This document shows, one piece after another, positions 37,551-46,663 of a stretch of DNA of 64,000 nucleotides. The notes under the pieces are model-generated. The model saw nothing but the letters and a program-made list of their open reading frames with translations, was not told where the DNA came from and searched no databases. Position numbers and translations under genes: made by a program. The first letter of the stretch is position 1, and each line of letters opens with the position of its first letter. The stretch is from Planctomycetales bacterium 71-10 (GTDB taxonomy: Bacteria; Planctomycetota; Planctomycetia; Isosphaerales; Isosphaeraceae). Location: the NCBI GenBank assembly GCA_001898385.1, contig MKTT01000036.1:67870-131869 (forward strand). Reading direction: 5' to 3'.

Positions 37551-40187
37551 ATGCTGTACGGCAAGCGCGGTCCTCGTCTCGGCGCGCGGCGGAAGCGCGT
37601 CCGATGCGTCCCCAAGGGCGAGGCCCTGGAAACCAAGGTGCTGCTGTCGCTCGACCTGGGCGGCACCTCGCCGCCGGCCCTGCCGAACATCGCCAACGGC
37701 AACGTGGGCGTGGCGATGGTCGGCACGACCACGGCGCTCCAGGGGGCGGGCTACAGCGTCGCGAACCTGGGGAGCGTCAACAACAGCGGGTACGACAGCT
37801 TCCTGATCGGGGCCCCGGCGATCAACCAGACCGGGACGAACACGACGTCGGCCGCCTACCTCGTCTTCGGCTCGCAGGCCGCGGCGAGCGGCGGGGCGAC
37901 GACGGCCGACTGGCTGAACAACGTCCCCAACGGCCGGGTGGGCGACGTCTCGCAGCTCGGCAGCCTGAACCAGGCCAACCCGATCTCCGGGACGACCACC
38001 AACGCCTACAACTTCAACGGCGTCACCTTCATCACCAGCCAGCAGCCGAACTCGCAGCTGGGCGCCTCGGTGGCCGACGCGGGGGTGATCCGCGGCACGC
38101 GGGCGTTCCTGATCGGCGCCCCGGGGGGGACGTCCGCCGGCTCGTTCACCAGCGGCGTGGGCACCGGCCGCGTCTACCTCGTCTACGGGGCGAGCAACCT
38201 GGGCACGCTGGCCGAGAAGACGATCGACCTGGACGACCCGGCGGCGGCGGCGGCGGCCGGCGTGACGGTCGTCACCTTCGTCAGCTCCGCCGTGGGCGCG
38301 CAGCTCGGGTCGTCGGTGGCGGGGATCGGCAACTTCCTCAACGACGGCGCCAACGCGATCGCGATGGGGGCCCCGACGGCGTCCATCAGCGGCTCGACGA
38401 CCTCGGGCGCCGTGTACGTGATGTCGGGCAACAACCTGCCGGCCGCGGCCACGACGATCGACGTGACCCAGATCGGCCAGGGGGCCGTCACCGGGCTGGT
38501 GATCGCCGGGCCGAGCGGCGGCAGCCAGGCCGGCTTCTCCGTCGGCGGCTCGGGCGGCGACGTGAACGGCGACGGCATCTCCGACGTCGTCATCGGCGCC
38601 CCGGCCGTCGGCGGCAACTCGGGCGCGGCCTACCTCGTCTACGGCGGCAACCTGATCGGCCAGACGGTCGTCACCAACAGCTACCGCTCGCTGTCGCTGG
38701 CCCGCGTCGGCGCCGCCAGCGGCTCCACCCCGGCGCCCGTCGCCGGCGCCGCCGTCACCGGCACGACCGGCGAGCAGTTCGGCTACGCCGTCGCCGGGGC
38801 CGGCGACTTCAACAACGACGCCTACGGCGACGTGATCATCGGCGGCCCGGGCTACTTGTCCAGCACCGGCCGCGCCGTCCTGCTCTACGGCGGGGCGAAC
38901 AACGTCGTCAGCGGGGTCTTCACGGCCGACGCGATCCCCACCGGGATCAGCTCGTTCATCGTCACCGGCACGGCGGCCGGGGACGAGGCCGGCTACGCCG
39001 TGTCGCTGGCCGCGGCCGTCAAGAGCGGCCAGCCCAACGGCATCCTGGTCGGGGCGCCCGGCTACCTGTCCAGCCGCGGCGCCGCCTACTATCTGCCCGG
39101 CCACGGCGGCCTCTTCACCGGCACCTTCTCGCTGACCCAGGCCGAGAACGCCTCCACCCTGGCCGGCCTCCAGCTCACCGGCACGACGCCGGGCTTCGCC
39201 GTGGCGACCTACCCGCCGCGGTTCGGCTCCGCGGTCTCCGGCCGCCTGATCGCCTCGGGCCAGACCCGCACGGCCGACGGCGACCTCCTGGGCGACTTCA
39301 TCGTCGGCGCCCCGGGCTTCACCGTCATCAACTCGGGCAACCTCGCCGGCGCCGGCCTGATCGTCCAGGGCGCGGCGGTGTCCGACCTGGTCGGCATCCC
39401 GCCGGCCTCCAACGTCATCACCACGCAGATCGTCCAGATCGACAGCGCGACCACCGTCCCCTTCAGAATCAGCGCGACCACGCCGGACCAGGTGCGGATC
39501 TACGTCACCAGCGCCACCACCCCCTCGGGCGGGACGTTCAACCCCGTGACGGACATCGACCCGACGACCATCGTGGTCAACGGCGTCGCCTTCCCGGACG
39601 CGACGGTGGCCGCCGACCCGGCGAACGCCAACCAGGCGATCATCACGATCTCGCCCCGGTCGTCGCTCAACCTCCCCAGCGGGAACTCCACCTTCACGGT
39701 GACCGGCTTCACGACGGCCACCGCGTCGTCCCCGAACCAGCAGTTCACGGCGACGACCACGGTGACCGTCGGCGGCGGCGGCGGGGGCGGCGGCGGGACC
39801 GGCGGCCTCGCGGCGGCGATCCCGCCCGGCGTGTTCGTCCCGGCGACCTACAACTCGCAGTTCGGCGGCTCCCTGGTGCCGACGATCTCCGCGCTGTCGC
39901 AGTACAACTACGCCCCGATCCCGCTGAGCGTCGCCATGAGCCAGTACCTCCCCCAGGGCGGGTTCCGGCAGCGGCTCCAGGCCTACCACGGCCAGAAGAT
40001 CCAGGGCCGGCAGACGAACAGCGGCCGGAGCAACGCCGGCAAGGGCGTCTGGACCCTGGGGAGCAGCGTCTTCAACCGCGGCCGGTTCAGCACCAAGTCG
40101 ACCAACACCTGGACCCACCCGGGCCGCGTGGTCCCGATCCAGAGCAAGGTCCAGGTCTACAACAACCGCAACCGGACCAGGATCTGA
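37551..40187 (+). CDS. large secreted FG-GAP (integrin alpha-like) repeat protein
   Basis: This 878-residue protein begins with a basic leader and LETKVLLS (residues 26-33), a variant of the planctomycete export motif. Residues 40-620 contain at least six FG-GAP-type repeats, each with a GAP or GGP motif (FLIGAPA, AFLIGAPG, AIAMGAPT, VVIGAPA, VIIGGPG, ILVGAPG, FIVGAPG) and calcium-loop-like DxNxDG sequences such as DVNGDGISD. A beta-rich domain and a Gly9 linker lead to a basic C-terminal region. It is likely a surface adhesin or scaffold. Confidence 0.82.
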   Translation: MLYGKRGPRLGARRKRVRCVPKGEALETKVLLSLDLGGTSPPALPNIANGNVGVAMVGTTTALQGAGYSVANLGSVNNSGYDSFLIGAPAINQTGTNTTSAAYLVFGSQAAASGGATTADWLNNVPNGRVGDVSQLGSLNQANPISGTTTNAYNFNGVTFITSQQPNSQLGASVADAGVIRGTRAFLIGAPGGTSAGSFTSGVGTGRVYLVYGASNLGTLAEKTIDLDDPAAAAAAGVTVVTFVSSAVGAQLGSSVAGIGNFLNDGANAIAMGAPTASISGSTTSGAVYVMSGNNLPAAATTIDVTQIGQGAVTGLVIAGPSGGSQAGFSVGGSGGDVNGDGISDVVIGAPAVGGNSGAAYLVYGGNLIGQTVVTNSYRSLSLARVGAASGSTPAPVAGAAVTGTTGEQFGYAVAGAGDFNNDAYGDVIIGGPGYLSSTGRAVLLYGGANNVVSGVFTADAIPTGISSFIVTGTAAGDEAGYAVSLAAAVKSGQPNGILVGAPGYLSSRGAAYYLPGHGGLFTGTFSLTQAENASTLAGLQLTGTTPGFAVATYPPRFGSAVSGRLIASGQTRTADGDLLGDFIVGAPGFTVINSGNLAGAGLIVQGAAVSDLVGIPPASNVITTQIVQIDSATTVPFRISATTPDQVRIYVTSATTPSGGTFNPVTDIDPTTIVVNGVAFPDATVAADPANANQAIITISPRSSLNLPSGNSTFTVTGFTTATASSPNQQFTATTTVTVGGGGGGGGGTGGLAAAIPPGVFVPATYNSQFGGSLVPTISALSQYNYAPIPLSVAMSQYLPQGGFRQRLQAYHGQKIQGRQTNSGRSNAGKGVWTLGSSVFNRGRFSTKSTNTWTHPGRVVPIQSKVQVYNNRNRTRI

Positions 40188-40218
40188 CCGGCCCCCGCGG
40201 CCGAGTCGGGATCGTCGC

Positions 40219-40244
40219 GGGCCGGCCCCCCCGGGGGCCGGCCC
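40219..40244. terminator. bidirectional terminator-like 12-bp inverted repeat
   Basis: GGGCCGGCCCCC (40219-40230) and GGGGGCCGGCCC (40233-40244) are perfect arms between two convergent genes. A short CTTT follows on the plus strand; there is no long T-run. Confidence 0.55.
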
Positions 40245-40263
40245 GTCGGCTTTCGAACGGCCT

Positions 40264-41940
40264 TCAGCGGTCGTCGCCCTTCTTCCGCACCATCTCCCCC
40301 ATCCGGGTCGCCAGCCGCTCCAGGGCCGGGCTGTGGTCCATCTTGTCCAGGTGGACGTTCAGCAGGCTGAAGCCCGACGTGTTCTCCCACGCCCGCGCCA
40401 GGGCGTCGTCCAGCTCGGCGACCGTCCGGACCTCGAACCCCCGGCCCGCCCCCAGGACCTCCGGGATCCGGTGATATTCCCAGTTGTAGACGTCGTTGAA
40501 CGAGCCTTCGAGCATGAACCGCTCGGTCGTGTAGCCGTGGTTGTTCAGGATCACGACGATCGGGTTGAAGCCGTGGCGCGCGATCGTGGACAGCTCCATC
40601 CCGGTCATCTGGAACGCGCCGTCGCCCACGATCACCACCACCCGGGACGCCGGGTTGGCCAAGTTCGCCCCCACCGCCGCCGGCACCCCGAAGCCCATCG
40701 ACGTGTAATAGGCCGGGCTGAGGAACTCCGTGCGCCGCTCCATCTCCAGGTCGGCCGCCCCGAACAGCGAGTCCCCCACGTCGGCGATCACCGTCGTCCC
40801 GGTCGTCTCGACGAGCAGGCGGTTGATCCGCGAGAAGACCTTGGACGACGTCGCGGCCGAGTCCCCCGGCCCCATCTCCACCTCCGCGAACGGGCTCGCC
40901 CGCGGCGGGACCGGCGCCTTCGCCACGACGAGCCGGCGCTCGATCAGGCCCCGGATGAAGTCGTCGAGGCGGACGTCGCGGTAGTGGTGGCGGCGGATCC
41001 GCAGGTCCTCGCTGGTCGCGTCGATGCAGCGCGAGGGGTCGAGCTTGGCGGTGAAGATCCCGAGGTTGATGTCCGTGAGGAAGCATCCCAGCATCAGCAG
41101 GCAGTCGGACGACTCGACGAGCTTCGTGACCTCGGGGCGGCCCATGGCGCCCTCGTACACCCCCGCGAACAGCGGGTGGGCCTCGGACACGACGCTCTTG
41201 CCCAGGATCGTGGTGGCGATCGGCATCCCCGTCGACTCGGCCAGCTCGATCAGGTCGTCCTGGAGGTGGAAGCGGTGGATCTCCACGTCGGCCAGGATCA
41301 TCGGCCGCTTCGCCGAGGTCAGCATCGCCTCGGCCTCGTCGAGCGCCTCCCGCAGCGCGTCGGGGTCGCTGGCCTGGACCGTCTCGCGGCGCCGGTGGGG
41401 CGCGCCGGGGACGGCGTGGACGAGGTCGCGCGGCAGCTCCAGGTAGACCGGCCGCTTGTACCGCAGCGCGGCGTCGAGCACGCGGTCGATCTCGGCGAAC
41501 GCCGTCTCGGGCCGGTCCAGGACGGCCGAGGCCGCGGTGATGTGCTGGAAGACGTCGAACTGGGTCTCGAACGTCTTGACCTTGTGGTGCAGCAGAGGGT
41601 TCCGCGCCCGCTCGCCGATCCCGGGCGACCCGCTCAGGACGATGACCGGCGACTTCTCCGCGAACGCCCCGGCGACGCTGTTGGCGCACGACAGCCCGCC
41701 GACGCAGTACGTCACGCAGACGCAGCCCAGGCCGCGGACGCGGGCGTAGGCGTCGGCCGCGTAGCCGGCGTTGTCCTCGCGGGTGGTCCCCACCAGCTTG
41801 ATCGGGCTCTCCTCCAGGAGCTTGTACAGGCCCAGGACGTAGTCGCCCGGGATCCCGAAGACGTGCTCGACGCCCAGGCCGCCGATCCGGTCGACGAGGT
41901 AGCGGCCGATGGACGTGGTCTCGTGGGTCGGCTGGGACAT
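40264..41940 (-). CDS. ThDP-dependent alpha-keto acid decarboxylase (pyruvate/indolepyruvate decarboxylase type)
   Basis: This 558-residue enzyme has the three ThDP-family domains. E55 in TREDNAGYAAD is the cofactor-activating glutamate, H118-H119 in LLHHKV are the paired histidines characteristic of pyruvate and indolepyruvate decarboxylases, and GDGAFQMTGMEL to ILNNHGYTTE (about 437-470) is the ThDP/Mg motif. It would convert a 2-keto acid to an aldehyde and CO2. Whether pyruvate, phenylpyruvate or indolepyruvate is used is open. It lies 25 bp after holB on the same strand and is probably co-transcribed, although functionally unrelated. Confidence 0.9.
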   Translation of the reverse strand: MSQPTHETTSIGRYLVDRIGGLGVEHVFGIPGDYVLGLYKLLEESPIKLVGTTREDNAGYAADAYARVRGLGCVCVTYCVGGLSCANSVAGAFAEKSPVIVLSGSPGIGERARNPLLHHKVKTFETQFDVFQHITAASAVLDRPETAFAEIDRVLDAALRYKRPVYLELPRDLVHAVPGAPHRRRETVQASDPDALREALDEAEAMLTSAKRPMILADVEIHRFHLQDDLIELAESTGMPIATTILGKSVVSEAHPLFAGVYEGAMGRPEVTKLVESSDCLLMLGCFLTDINLGIFTAKLDPSRCIDATSEDLRIRRHHYRDVRLDDFIRGLIERRLVVAKAPVPPRASPFAEVEMGPGDSAATSSKVFSRINRLLVETTGTTVIADVGDSLFGAADLEMERRTEFLSPAYYTSMGFGVPAAVGANLANPASRVVVIVGDGAFQMTGMELSTIARHGFNPIVVILNNHGYTTERFMLEGSFNDVYNWEYHRIPEVLGAGRGFEVRTVAELDDALARAWENTSGFSLLNVHLDKMDHSPALERLATRMGEMVRKKGDDR

Positions 41941-41965
41941 GGCGGCCTCCCGTGCCCCTCCGGCG

Positions 41966-43003
41966 TCAGGGCCGGCCCGGGCGGTTGACGACCTTCGCCA
42001 GGTCGTGGAACAGCGATTCGAGCAGCATGGTCAGGTTCAGGTTGCGCTGGACGTGGAAGTCCGCGTCCATGGCCCGCTCGGCCAGGATGAAGACGTCCTC
42101 CGGCTCCAGCCGCTCGGCGAGCCGGGCGATGGCCCGGCGGTCGTCGGGGTCGGGCGAGGGGGGCTCCAGGCCGGCGGTCTGCCAGAGGACGCCGCGGAAC
42201 AGCCGCGCCAGCTCCCAGAGCATCAGCCGGACCCGCCGCCGCTGCGCCGCCGACTCCTTGCCCGCCTGCTTGGCGAAGGCGTCCAGCCGCTTGACCTGCT
42301 CGGCCGGGTCGATCCCCCCCTCGGACGCCAGGCCGTCGATCAGGTCGCGGCGGTAGCGGCCCAGCTCGGGGTCGGCCAGGCCGACCGCCCGGCCGACGCT
42401 GCCGTCGGCGAGCGTCGCCAGTTTCATCGCCTCGGCCGGCTCCGCGGCCACGCCCCGCTCCAGGAGCGTCGCGGCCAGTTCGTCGGCCGGCAGGGGCTCG
42501 AACCGGACGACCTGGCAGCGCGAGACCACCGTCTCCAACTGCCGCTCGGCCGACGTCCCCAGCAGGATCAAGACCGCGCCCGGCGGGGGCTCCTCCAGCG
42601 TCTTGAGGAAGGCGTTGGCGGCCTCCTCGTTCATGGAGTCGACGTCGTCGACGATCGCCACCTTGCGGCCCCCGCGCGCCGGCTTGAGGCCGAACTCGTC
42701 GCAGAGGTCGCGGATCACCTTGATCGGCAATTCCTGCTTGTCTTCCGGGCGGCCGGCGGCCAGGAGGTCGGGATGCGTGCCCCCCTCCACCTGCACGCAA
42801 CCGGCGCACGCGCCGCAGGGGTCGAGGTCGGCCTCGGGCCGCTCCTCGCACAGGAGCGCCTGCGCGAGCTTCCGCGCGAACGTCCGCTTGCCGACCCCCT
42901 CCGGGCCGACGAACAGGAGCGCGTGCGGGAACCGGCCCGAGCGGGCGGCCGTCCGCAGCTCGTCGACCACGCGATCATGGCCGCGGATCGAGTGCCAGGG
43001 CAC
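41966..43003 (-). CDS. holB: DNA polymerase III delta' subunit
   Basis: This 345-residue clamp-loader subunit has an AAA+ domain with Walker A-like GPEGVGKRT (33-41), four zinc cysteines (C52, C63, C66, C69), the DDVDSMNEEAANAFLKTLEEPP Walker B/sensor region and SRCQ. The C-terminal collar domain follows. Its start overlaps the 3' end of tmk by 29 bp, the common tmk-holB arrangement. It helps load the sliding clamp during replication. Confidence 0.92.
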   Translation of the reverse strand: MPWHSIRGHDRVVDELRTAARSGRFPHALLFVGPEGVGKRTFARKLAQALLCEERPEADLDPCGACAGCVQVEGGTHPDLLAAGRPEDKQELPIKVIRDLCDEFGLKPARGGRKVAIVDDVDSMNEEAANAFLKTLEEPPPGAVLILLGTSAERQLETVVSRCQVVRFEPLPADELAATLLERGVAAEPAEAMKLATLADGSVGRAVGLADPELGRYRRDLIDGLASEGGIDPAEQVKRLDAFAKQAGKESAAQRRRVRLMLWELARLFRGVLWQTAGLEPPSPDPDDRRAIARLAERLEPEDVFILAERAMDADFHVQRNLNLTMLLESLFHDLAKVVNRPGRP

Positions 43004-43637
43004 GCCCCACCTCCTGTTGGATCCGCGCGAAGACCTCGTCCGGGCCGGCCCCGGCGTCGAGCGTGACGACGGGGCCGCCGTAGATCCCCGCCGCGTTCAG
43101 GAACCCGGCGCGGACCTTCGCCTGATATTCCGCCGGCCGCCGCTCGATCCGGTCCCGCGCCGGCCCGGTCCGCTCGCGCGCGACGTCCGGGGCGACGTCC
43201 AGGACCAGCGTCAGGTCCGGCAGCAATCCGTCGGTCGCCGCCGCGCCGACGGCCGCGATCGCGGCCGCGTCGAGCCCGCCGGCCACCCCCTGGTACACGA
43301 TGTTCGAGAGCAGGAACCGGTCCGTCACCACGATCCGCCCCGCCGCCAGCGCCGGGCGGACCACCTCGTCGACGAGCTGGGCCCGGCTGGCCATGTACAG
43401 CAGCATCTCGGCCCGCATCGACGGATGGACCGACTCGTCGGAGAGGATCACCGCGCGGAGGCGTTCGCCCAGCGCGGTGCCGCCGGGGTCGCGGCAGGCG
43501 ACCACGTCGAACCCCAGCCCGCGCAGCCACTCCACCGCCCGCGCCGCCTGCGTCGACTTGCCGCCGCCGTCCGGCCCTTCGAAGGCGAGGAAGAACCCCG
43601 AGTGCGGCCGGGGCGGGTTCGTGGCATGCGTCGTCAC
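42975..43637 (-). CDS. tmk: thymidylate kinase
   Basis: This 220-residue enzyme phosphorylates dTMP to dTDP. The P-loop GPDGGGKST spans residues 21-29, RDPGGTALGE is the dTMP-binding DR-motif block, VVTDRFLLSNIVYQG carries the DRF/Y motif and RTGPARDRIERR lies in the lid region. Length is normal. It leads the tmk-holB-decarboxylase operon and overlaps holB by 29 bp. Confidence 0.94.
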   Translation of the reverse strand: MTTHATNPPRPHSGFFLAFEGPDGGGKSTQAARAVEWLRGLGFDVVACRDPGGTALGERLRAVILSDESVHPSMRAEMLLYMASRAQLVDEVVRPALAAGRIVVTDRFLLSNIVYQGVAGGLDAAAIAAVGAAATDGLLPDLTLVLDVAPDVARERTGPARDRIERRPAEYQAKVRAGFLNAAGIYGGPVVTLDAGAGPDEVFARIQQEVGRALALDPRP

Positions 43638-43977
43638 GGCGCGATCCTCCTACCTTCATCCTATCCCCGAAACGCCCCGGAGGCGAGCGACGACCGTCGC
43701 CAGGGGGCCTCCGGAATTTGGGGGCGGTGCTCGACGTCTTCCCCCCTCGCGGGGGAAGACAGACCGCGAAGCGGTCAGATGAGGGGGACGCGAAGCACCG
43801 GCACCGTCGGAAGTTCGCAGGCCCGTCCGTCCGGGCCGACGCGAAATCCGACGGCCGCCTCGCTCTCTTCCCCCTCATCCGGCCCTCCGGGCCACCTTCC
43901 CCCGCCAGGGGGGAAGGCCGTTATGATGCCTCTTCGACTCCGACGCGATTCGTCAAGACCCAAAGGCCCACCCGCCG
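43638..43977. other. 340-bp intergenic region holding the third composite repeat
   Basis: No gene is seen. More than half of the stretch is the 179-bp A-centre-A unit at 43738-43916. Confidence 0.75.
43738..43916 (+). repeat. composite repeat, 179 bp: A forward - centre - A reverse (copy 3)
   Basis: The left end (43738-43790) is identical over most of its length to 12980-13032. The centre shares CGAA-CAC-GG, ACCGTCGG, AGGCCCGTC and CCGACG-CCTCGCTC with the 13033-13106 centre. The right end (43870-43916) is the inverted CCGGCCCTCCGGGCC form. Confidence 0.7.
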
Positions 43978-44880
43978 TCACCGCGCCGCGGCGAGCATCT
44001 CCCCGACGGTCCGCTCCAGGAGCGCCGTCCCGCCGAAGGTCATGCCGAGGGCGCGGATGCGGTCGGTGACGATCTCGTTCTTCGGCCGGCCGGCCTCGCC
44101 CTCGATCGCGCCGGCGGCCCCGGAGAGGCGGCGGGCGATGTGGGCGACCTCGAAGTCGGAGACGTAGCGGTCGCAGCCGTTGAACATCCGGCCCGACACC
44201 GCGTCGGCGTCGGCGCGCAGCAGGATCGCGACGCCCCGCGCGACGTCCTCGGCGTGGACGACCTTCGCCCCCTTGCGACACTCGACGGGACGGCCGGCGG
44301 CGACGTCGCGCACGAGGTCGGACCACTTGCTGTCCGCCGCCCGACGGGCCAGGCCGTAGACGCCGCACGGCCGCAGCGCGCAGGCGGCGAGCCGGCCCGA
44401 GAGCCCGTAATCGGCGACGAACGCCTCCACGGCCGCCTTGCCCGCGCCGTAGTGGCTGCGGCTCCAGGTCGGGTGGGCCTCGTCGAGCGGGCGGTCGGGC
44501 AGGATCTCGTCGTGGACCGCGCCCGAGGAGAGGAAGACGAACCGCCGGACGCCCGCCTCGCGGGCCCGTTCCATCAGCCGGATCGTCCCCAGGACGTTGC
44601 GGTCGACGAACTCCAGCACGTCCCCCTCGCCGCCGACGAACCCCTTGCCGGGGCGGTCGACGGCCGCGTGGACGACGGCGTCGGCGTCGCGGACCAGCTC
44701 GCGGGCCGAGCGGTCGTCGCCCAGGCCGCCGTCGATCCATTCGAGCGCGGCGCCCTCGGGGAAGCCGGAGGCATCGCTCGTCGGGCGTCGCCAGGCGACG
44801 ATCCGGTGTCCGGCCGCGAGCAGATTTGCGACGATATAGCGGCCGACGAACCCCGTCGCGCCGGTCACGGCGATCCTCAA
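43978..44880 (-). CDS. NAD(P)-dependent epimerase/dehydratase (extended SDR)
   Basis: This 300-residue enzyme starts with the Rossmann motif VTGATGFVGRY (residues 5-15) and has the catalytic serine in FLSSGAVHDE and the YxxxK pair in SHYGAGKAA. The C-terminal half would bind a nucleotide-sugar or other substrate. No sugar-biosynthesis genes adjoin it, so its substrate is unknown. Its start is 45 bp from the divergent SGNH-family gene. Confidence 0.88.
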   Translation of the reverse strand: MRIAVTGATGFVGRYIVANLLAAGHRIVAWRRPTSDASGFPEGAALEWIDGGLGDDRSARELVRDADAVVHAAVDRPGKGFVGGEGDVLEFVDRNVLGTIRLMERAREAGVRRFVFLSSGAVHDEILPDRPLDEAHPTWSRSHYGAGKAAVEAFVADYGLSGRLAACALRPCGVYGLARRAADSKWSDLVRDVAAGRPVECRKGAKVVHAEDVARGVAILLRADADAVSGRMFNGCDRYVSDFEVAHIARRLSGAAGAIEGEAGRPKNEIVTDRIRALGMTFGGTALLERTVGEMLAAAR

Positions 44881-44925
44881 TGCCCCCTCCCGGCCGGTCG
44901 ACCCAGCCCCCTCGGAGACGACGAC

Positions 44926-46227
44926 GTGGAGCCCACGCCAGCCCCCGCCCCCCCCTCACGGCCCGCCTCGGCCCGCGTCCGCTGGTTCAAGCGGCTCATC
45001 ATACTCGCCACGCTCGCGGCCGTCGCGGGCGTCGTCGCCTCGTTCCCGATCGGCCGACACTATGCCGTCGAGGGCTACACCGCGGCGAAACGATTCGCGA
45101 TCTACCGGCTCACCGGCCTGGGCCCCGACCGCTCCGAGATCGAGGCCGACTGGGCGCGCCGGCGCGCCCTGGGCGTCGCGCGGACGACCGAGGTCCTCAC
45201 GAAGTTCTACGACGGGGCCGGCGAGCCCATGAAGCGGCTGTTCGACGTCGCCGGCATGGACCCGACGCACGGGCTGGTGCGCTACGGCCGCGGCGACCAG
45301 TCGTTCCTCCTCTCGTCGCAGGTCTTCGAGCGCGACGACGCGGGGCGGTCGTACCGCTTCCGGCCGGACCTGAGATCGGTCTGGCTGCGGCAGGTCACGC
45401 TGCACAACGGCCCGTTCGGGCTGTTCCTGGTCCCCGATACTCCGGCCCACCGCGAGGCCGCCGCCGCGGCCGGCGCGATCGTCGACGAGGTCTCGGCCAC
45501 CACGACGAACTCGTGGGGCCTGCGCGGGCCCGAGCCCGACCCCACCGCCCCGCTCCGGGGCGTCATCCTGGGGGACTCGTTCATGCAGGGGATGTTCAAC
45601 CCCGACGATCAGACGCCGCCGGTCCACCTGGCGAGGCGGCTCGCCGAGCTGGAGGGGACGCCGGTCTCGGTCGCGAACACGGGGCACATCGGCTACTCGC
45701 CGGAGCAGTATTATTACTCGCTCCTGGAATACGGCCCGCGCATGAATCCGCACTTCGTGGTGGTCAGCGTCTGCCCCAACGACTTCGGCAGCGAGTTCGA
45801 CATCCTCGCCGGCCGGCCGGACTGGATGGACGAGGCCGCGTACTGGATCGACCGGATCTACGGCTGGTGCCGGGCGAAGGGCGCGACCTTCCTGCTGGTG
45901 CCGGTCCCCAGCTACCCCCAGGTGGAGAGCCGTCGCAAGGACGGCTTCTATCCCGGCCTGGTCAACAACATCTTCCCGGGGCCGCCGCCCGGCTACCTCG
46001 ACCCCCTGGAGCGGTTCCTGGACGAGAACCTGCGCCTGAAGCTGGAGGCGCAGAAGGCCGGCGAGGGCTACGCCCGATGCAAGCTCTACAACCGCCAGAT
46101 CGACGACGACCACTTCTCGCCGAAGGGCGCCGAGGTCTGGGCCGACGCCGTCGCCCGCCGCCTCTCGCTCCTCATGGCGACGACCTCGGGCGGCCCGGCC
46201 AGGACCGCCCCGGCGGCGAGCCGATAG
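44926..46227 (+). CDS. membrane-anchored SGNH-hydrolase-like protein
   Basis: The start is GTG 44926, supported by GGAG 8 nt upstream. The 433-residue protein has a Pro-rich N-terminus, one transmembrane helix (about residues 25-45) and an extracytoplasmic SGNH-type domain. GVILGDSFMQG (block I serine), ANTGHIGYSPEQY, VVSVCPNDF (block III asparagine) and DDDHFSPKG (block V Asp-x-x-His) are all visible. It probably removes or transfers an acyl group on an envelope polymer; O-acetylation partners are not seen nearby. Confidence 0.78.
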   Translation: MEPTPAPAPPSRPASARVRWFKRLIILATLAAVAGVVASFPIGRHYAVEGYTAAKRFAIYRLTGLGPDRSEIEADWARRRALGVARTTEVLTKFYDGAGEPMKRLFDVAGMDPTHGLVRYGRGDQSFLLSSQVFERDDAGRSYRFRPDLRSVWLRQVTLHNGPFGLFLVPDTPAHREAAAAAGAIVDEVSATTTNSWGLRGPEPDPTAPLRGVILGDSFMQGMFNPDDQTPPVHLARRLAELEGTPVSVANTGHIGYSPEQYYYSLLEYGPRMNPHFVVVSVCPNDFGSEFDILAGRPDWMDEAAYWIDRIYGWCRAKGATFLLVPVPSYPQVESRRKDGFYPGLVNNIFPGPPPGYLDPLERFLDENLRLKLEAQKAGEGYARCKLYNRQIDDDHFSPKGAEVWADAVARRLSLLMATTSGGPARTAPAASR

Positions 46228-46305
46228 GAGGGCCCGAGGCGGACGAGAGTCGTCGGAGTTGAGGGCCTACCCGGCGAGCGAGCCGAACAAGCCGACGACG
46301 CGCAT

Positions 46306-46332
46306 CCTTCCCTTGAAGTGCCCCGTCGAAAA
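46306..46332 (+). repeat. repeat C, third copy
   Basis: CCTTCCCTTGAAGTGCCCCG followed by TCGAAAAC matches the 12925 and 13182 copies. Confidence 0.55.
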
Positions 46333-46360
46333 CGCCCCAAACATGGTGATGCAGATCATC

Positions 46361-46587
46361 CTTCTCCCCTTGAGGGAGAAGGTGGCCGCAGGCCGGATGA
46401 AGGGTCGACCGCCGTCGCATGTCGGGCCGGCCCTCCCGGTAGGCTGGGTCTCGACCCAGCCCGGAGGAGGCGTCGCGTATCCCGGGCTGGTTCGAGACCC
46501 AGCCTACGAGGCTTGAAGTCCGGGGCATCGGGTCGCGCCCCCCCTCATCCGCCCCTCCGGGGCACCTTCTCCCACGAGGGGAGAAGG
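46361..46587 (+). repeat. composite repeat, 227 bp: A - spacer - B - spacer - A inverted (copy 1)
   Basis: A (46361-46403) has CTTCTCCCC/GGGAGAAG-like arms and GGCCGCAGGCC; the right A (46541-46587) is inverted. Between them lies palindrome B. Both spacers are recognisably homologous to those at 54432-54463 and 54533-54560 (for example GCGACCGCC/TCGACCGCC then GGCCGGCCCTCCC, and GGTCGCGCCCCC), so the whole unit is one repeat. Confidence 0.72.
46439..46508. repeat. repeat B, 70-bp nested palindrome, copy 1
   Basis: Ends GTAGGCTGGGTCTCGACCCA and its inverse form a long inverted repeat, and each arm itself contains the palindrome CTGGGTCTCGACCCAG or a variant. The right arm here has one TTCGAGACC-type change. 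Confidence 0.7.
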
Positions 46588-46663
46588 GGGGATTCGAGCC
46601 GTTCACCGGAGCCTCGACGGCGGGGCCGCCCCGTCGGTGAGGGGTCGGGCGGCCCCGGCTGCG

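Larger units (their letters stand above)
46228..46663. other. 436-bp gap between convergent genes, filled by repeats C, A, B, A
   Basis: No gene is seen. The order is C (46306-46332), A forward (46361-46403), B (46439-46508), A reverse (46541-46587). A near-copy without C is at 54384-54612. Confidence 0.75.
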
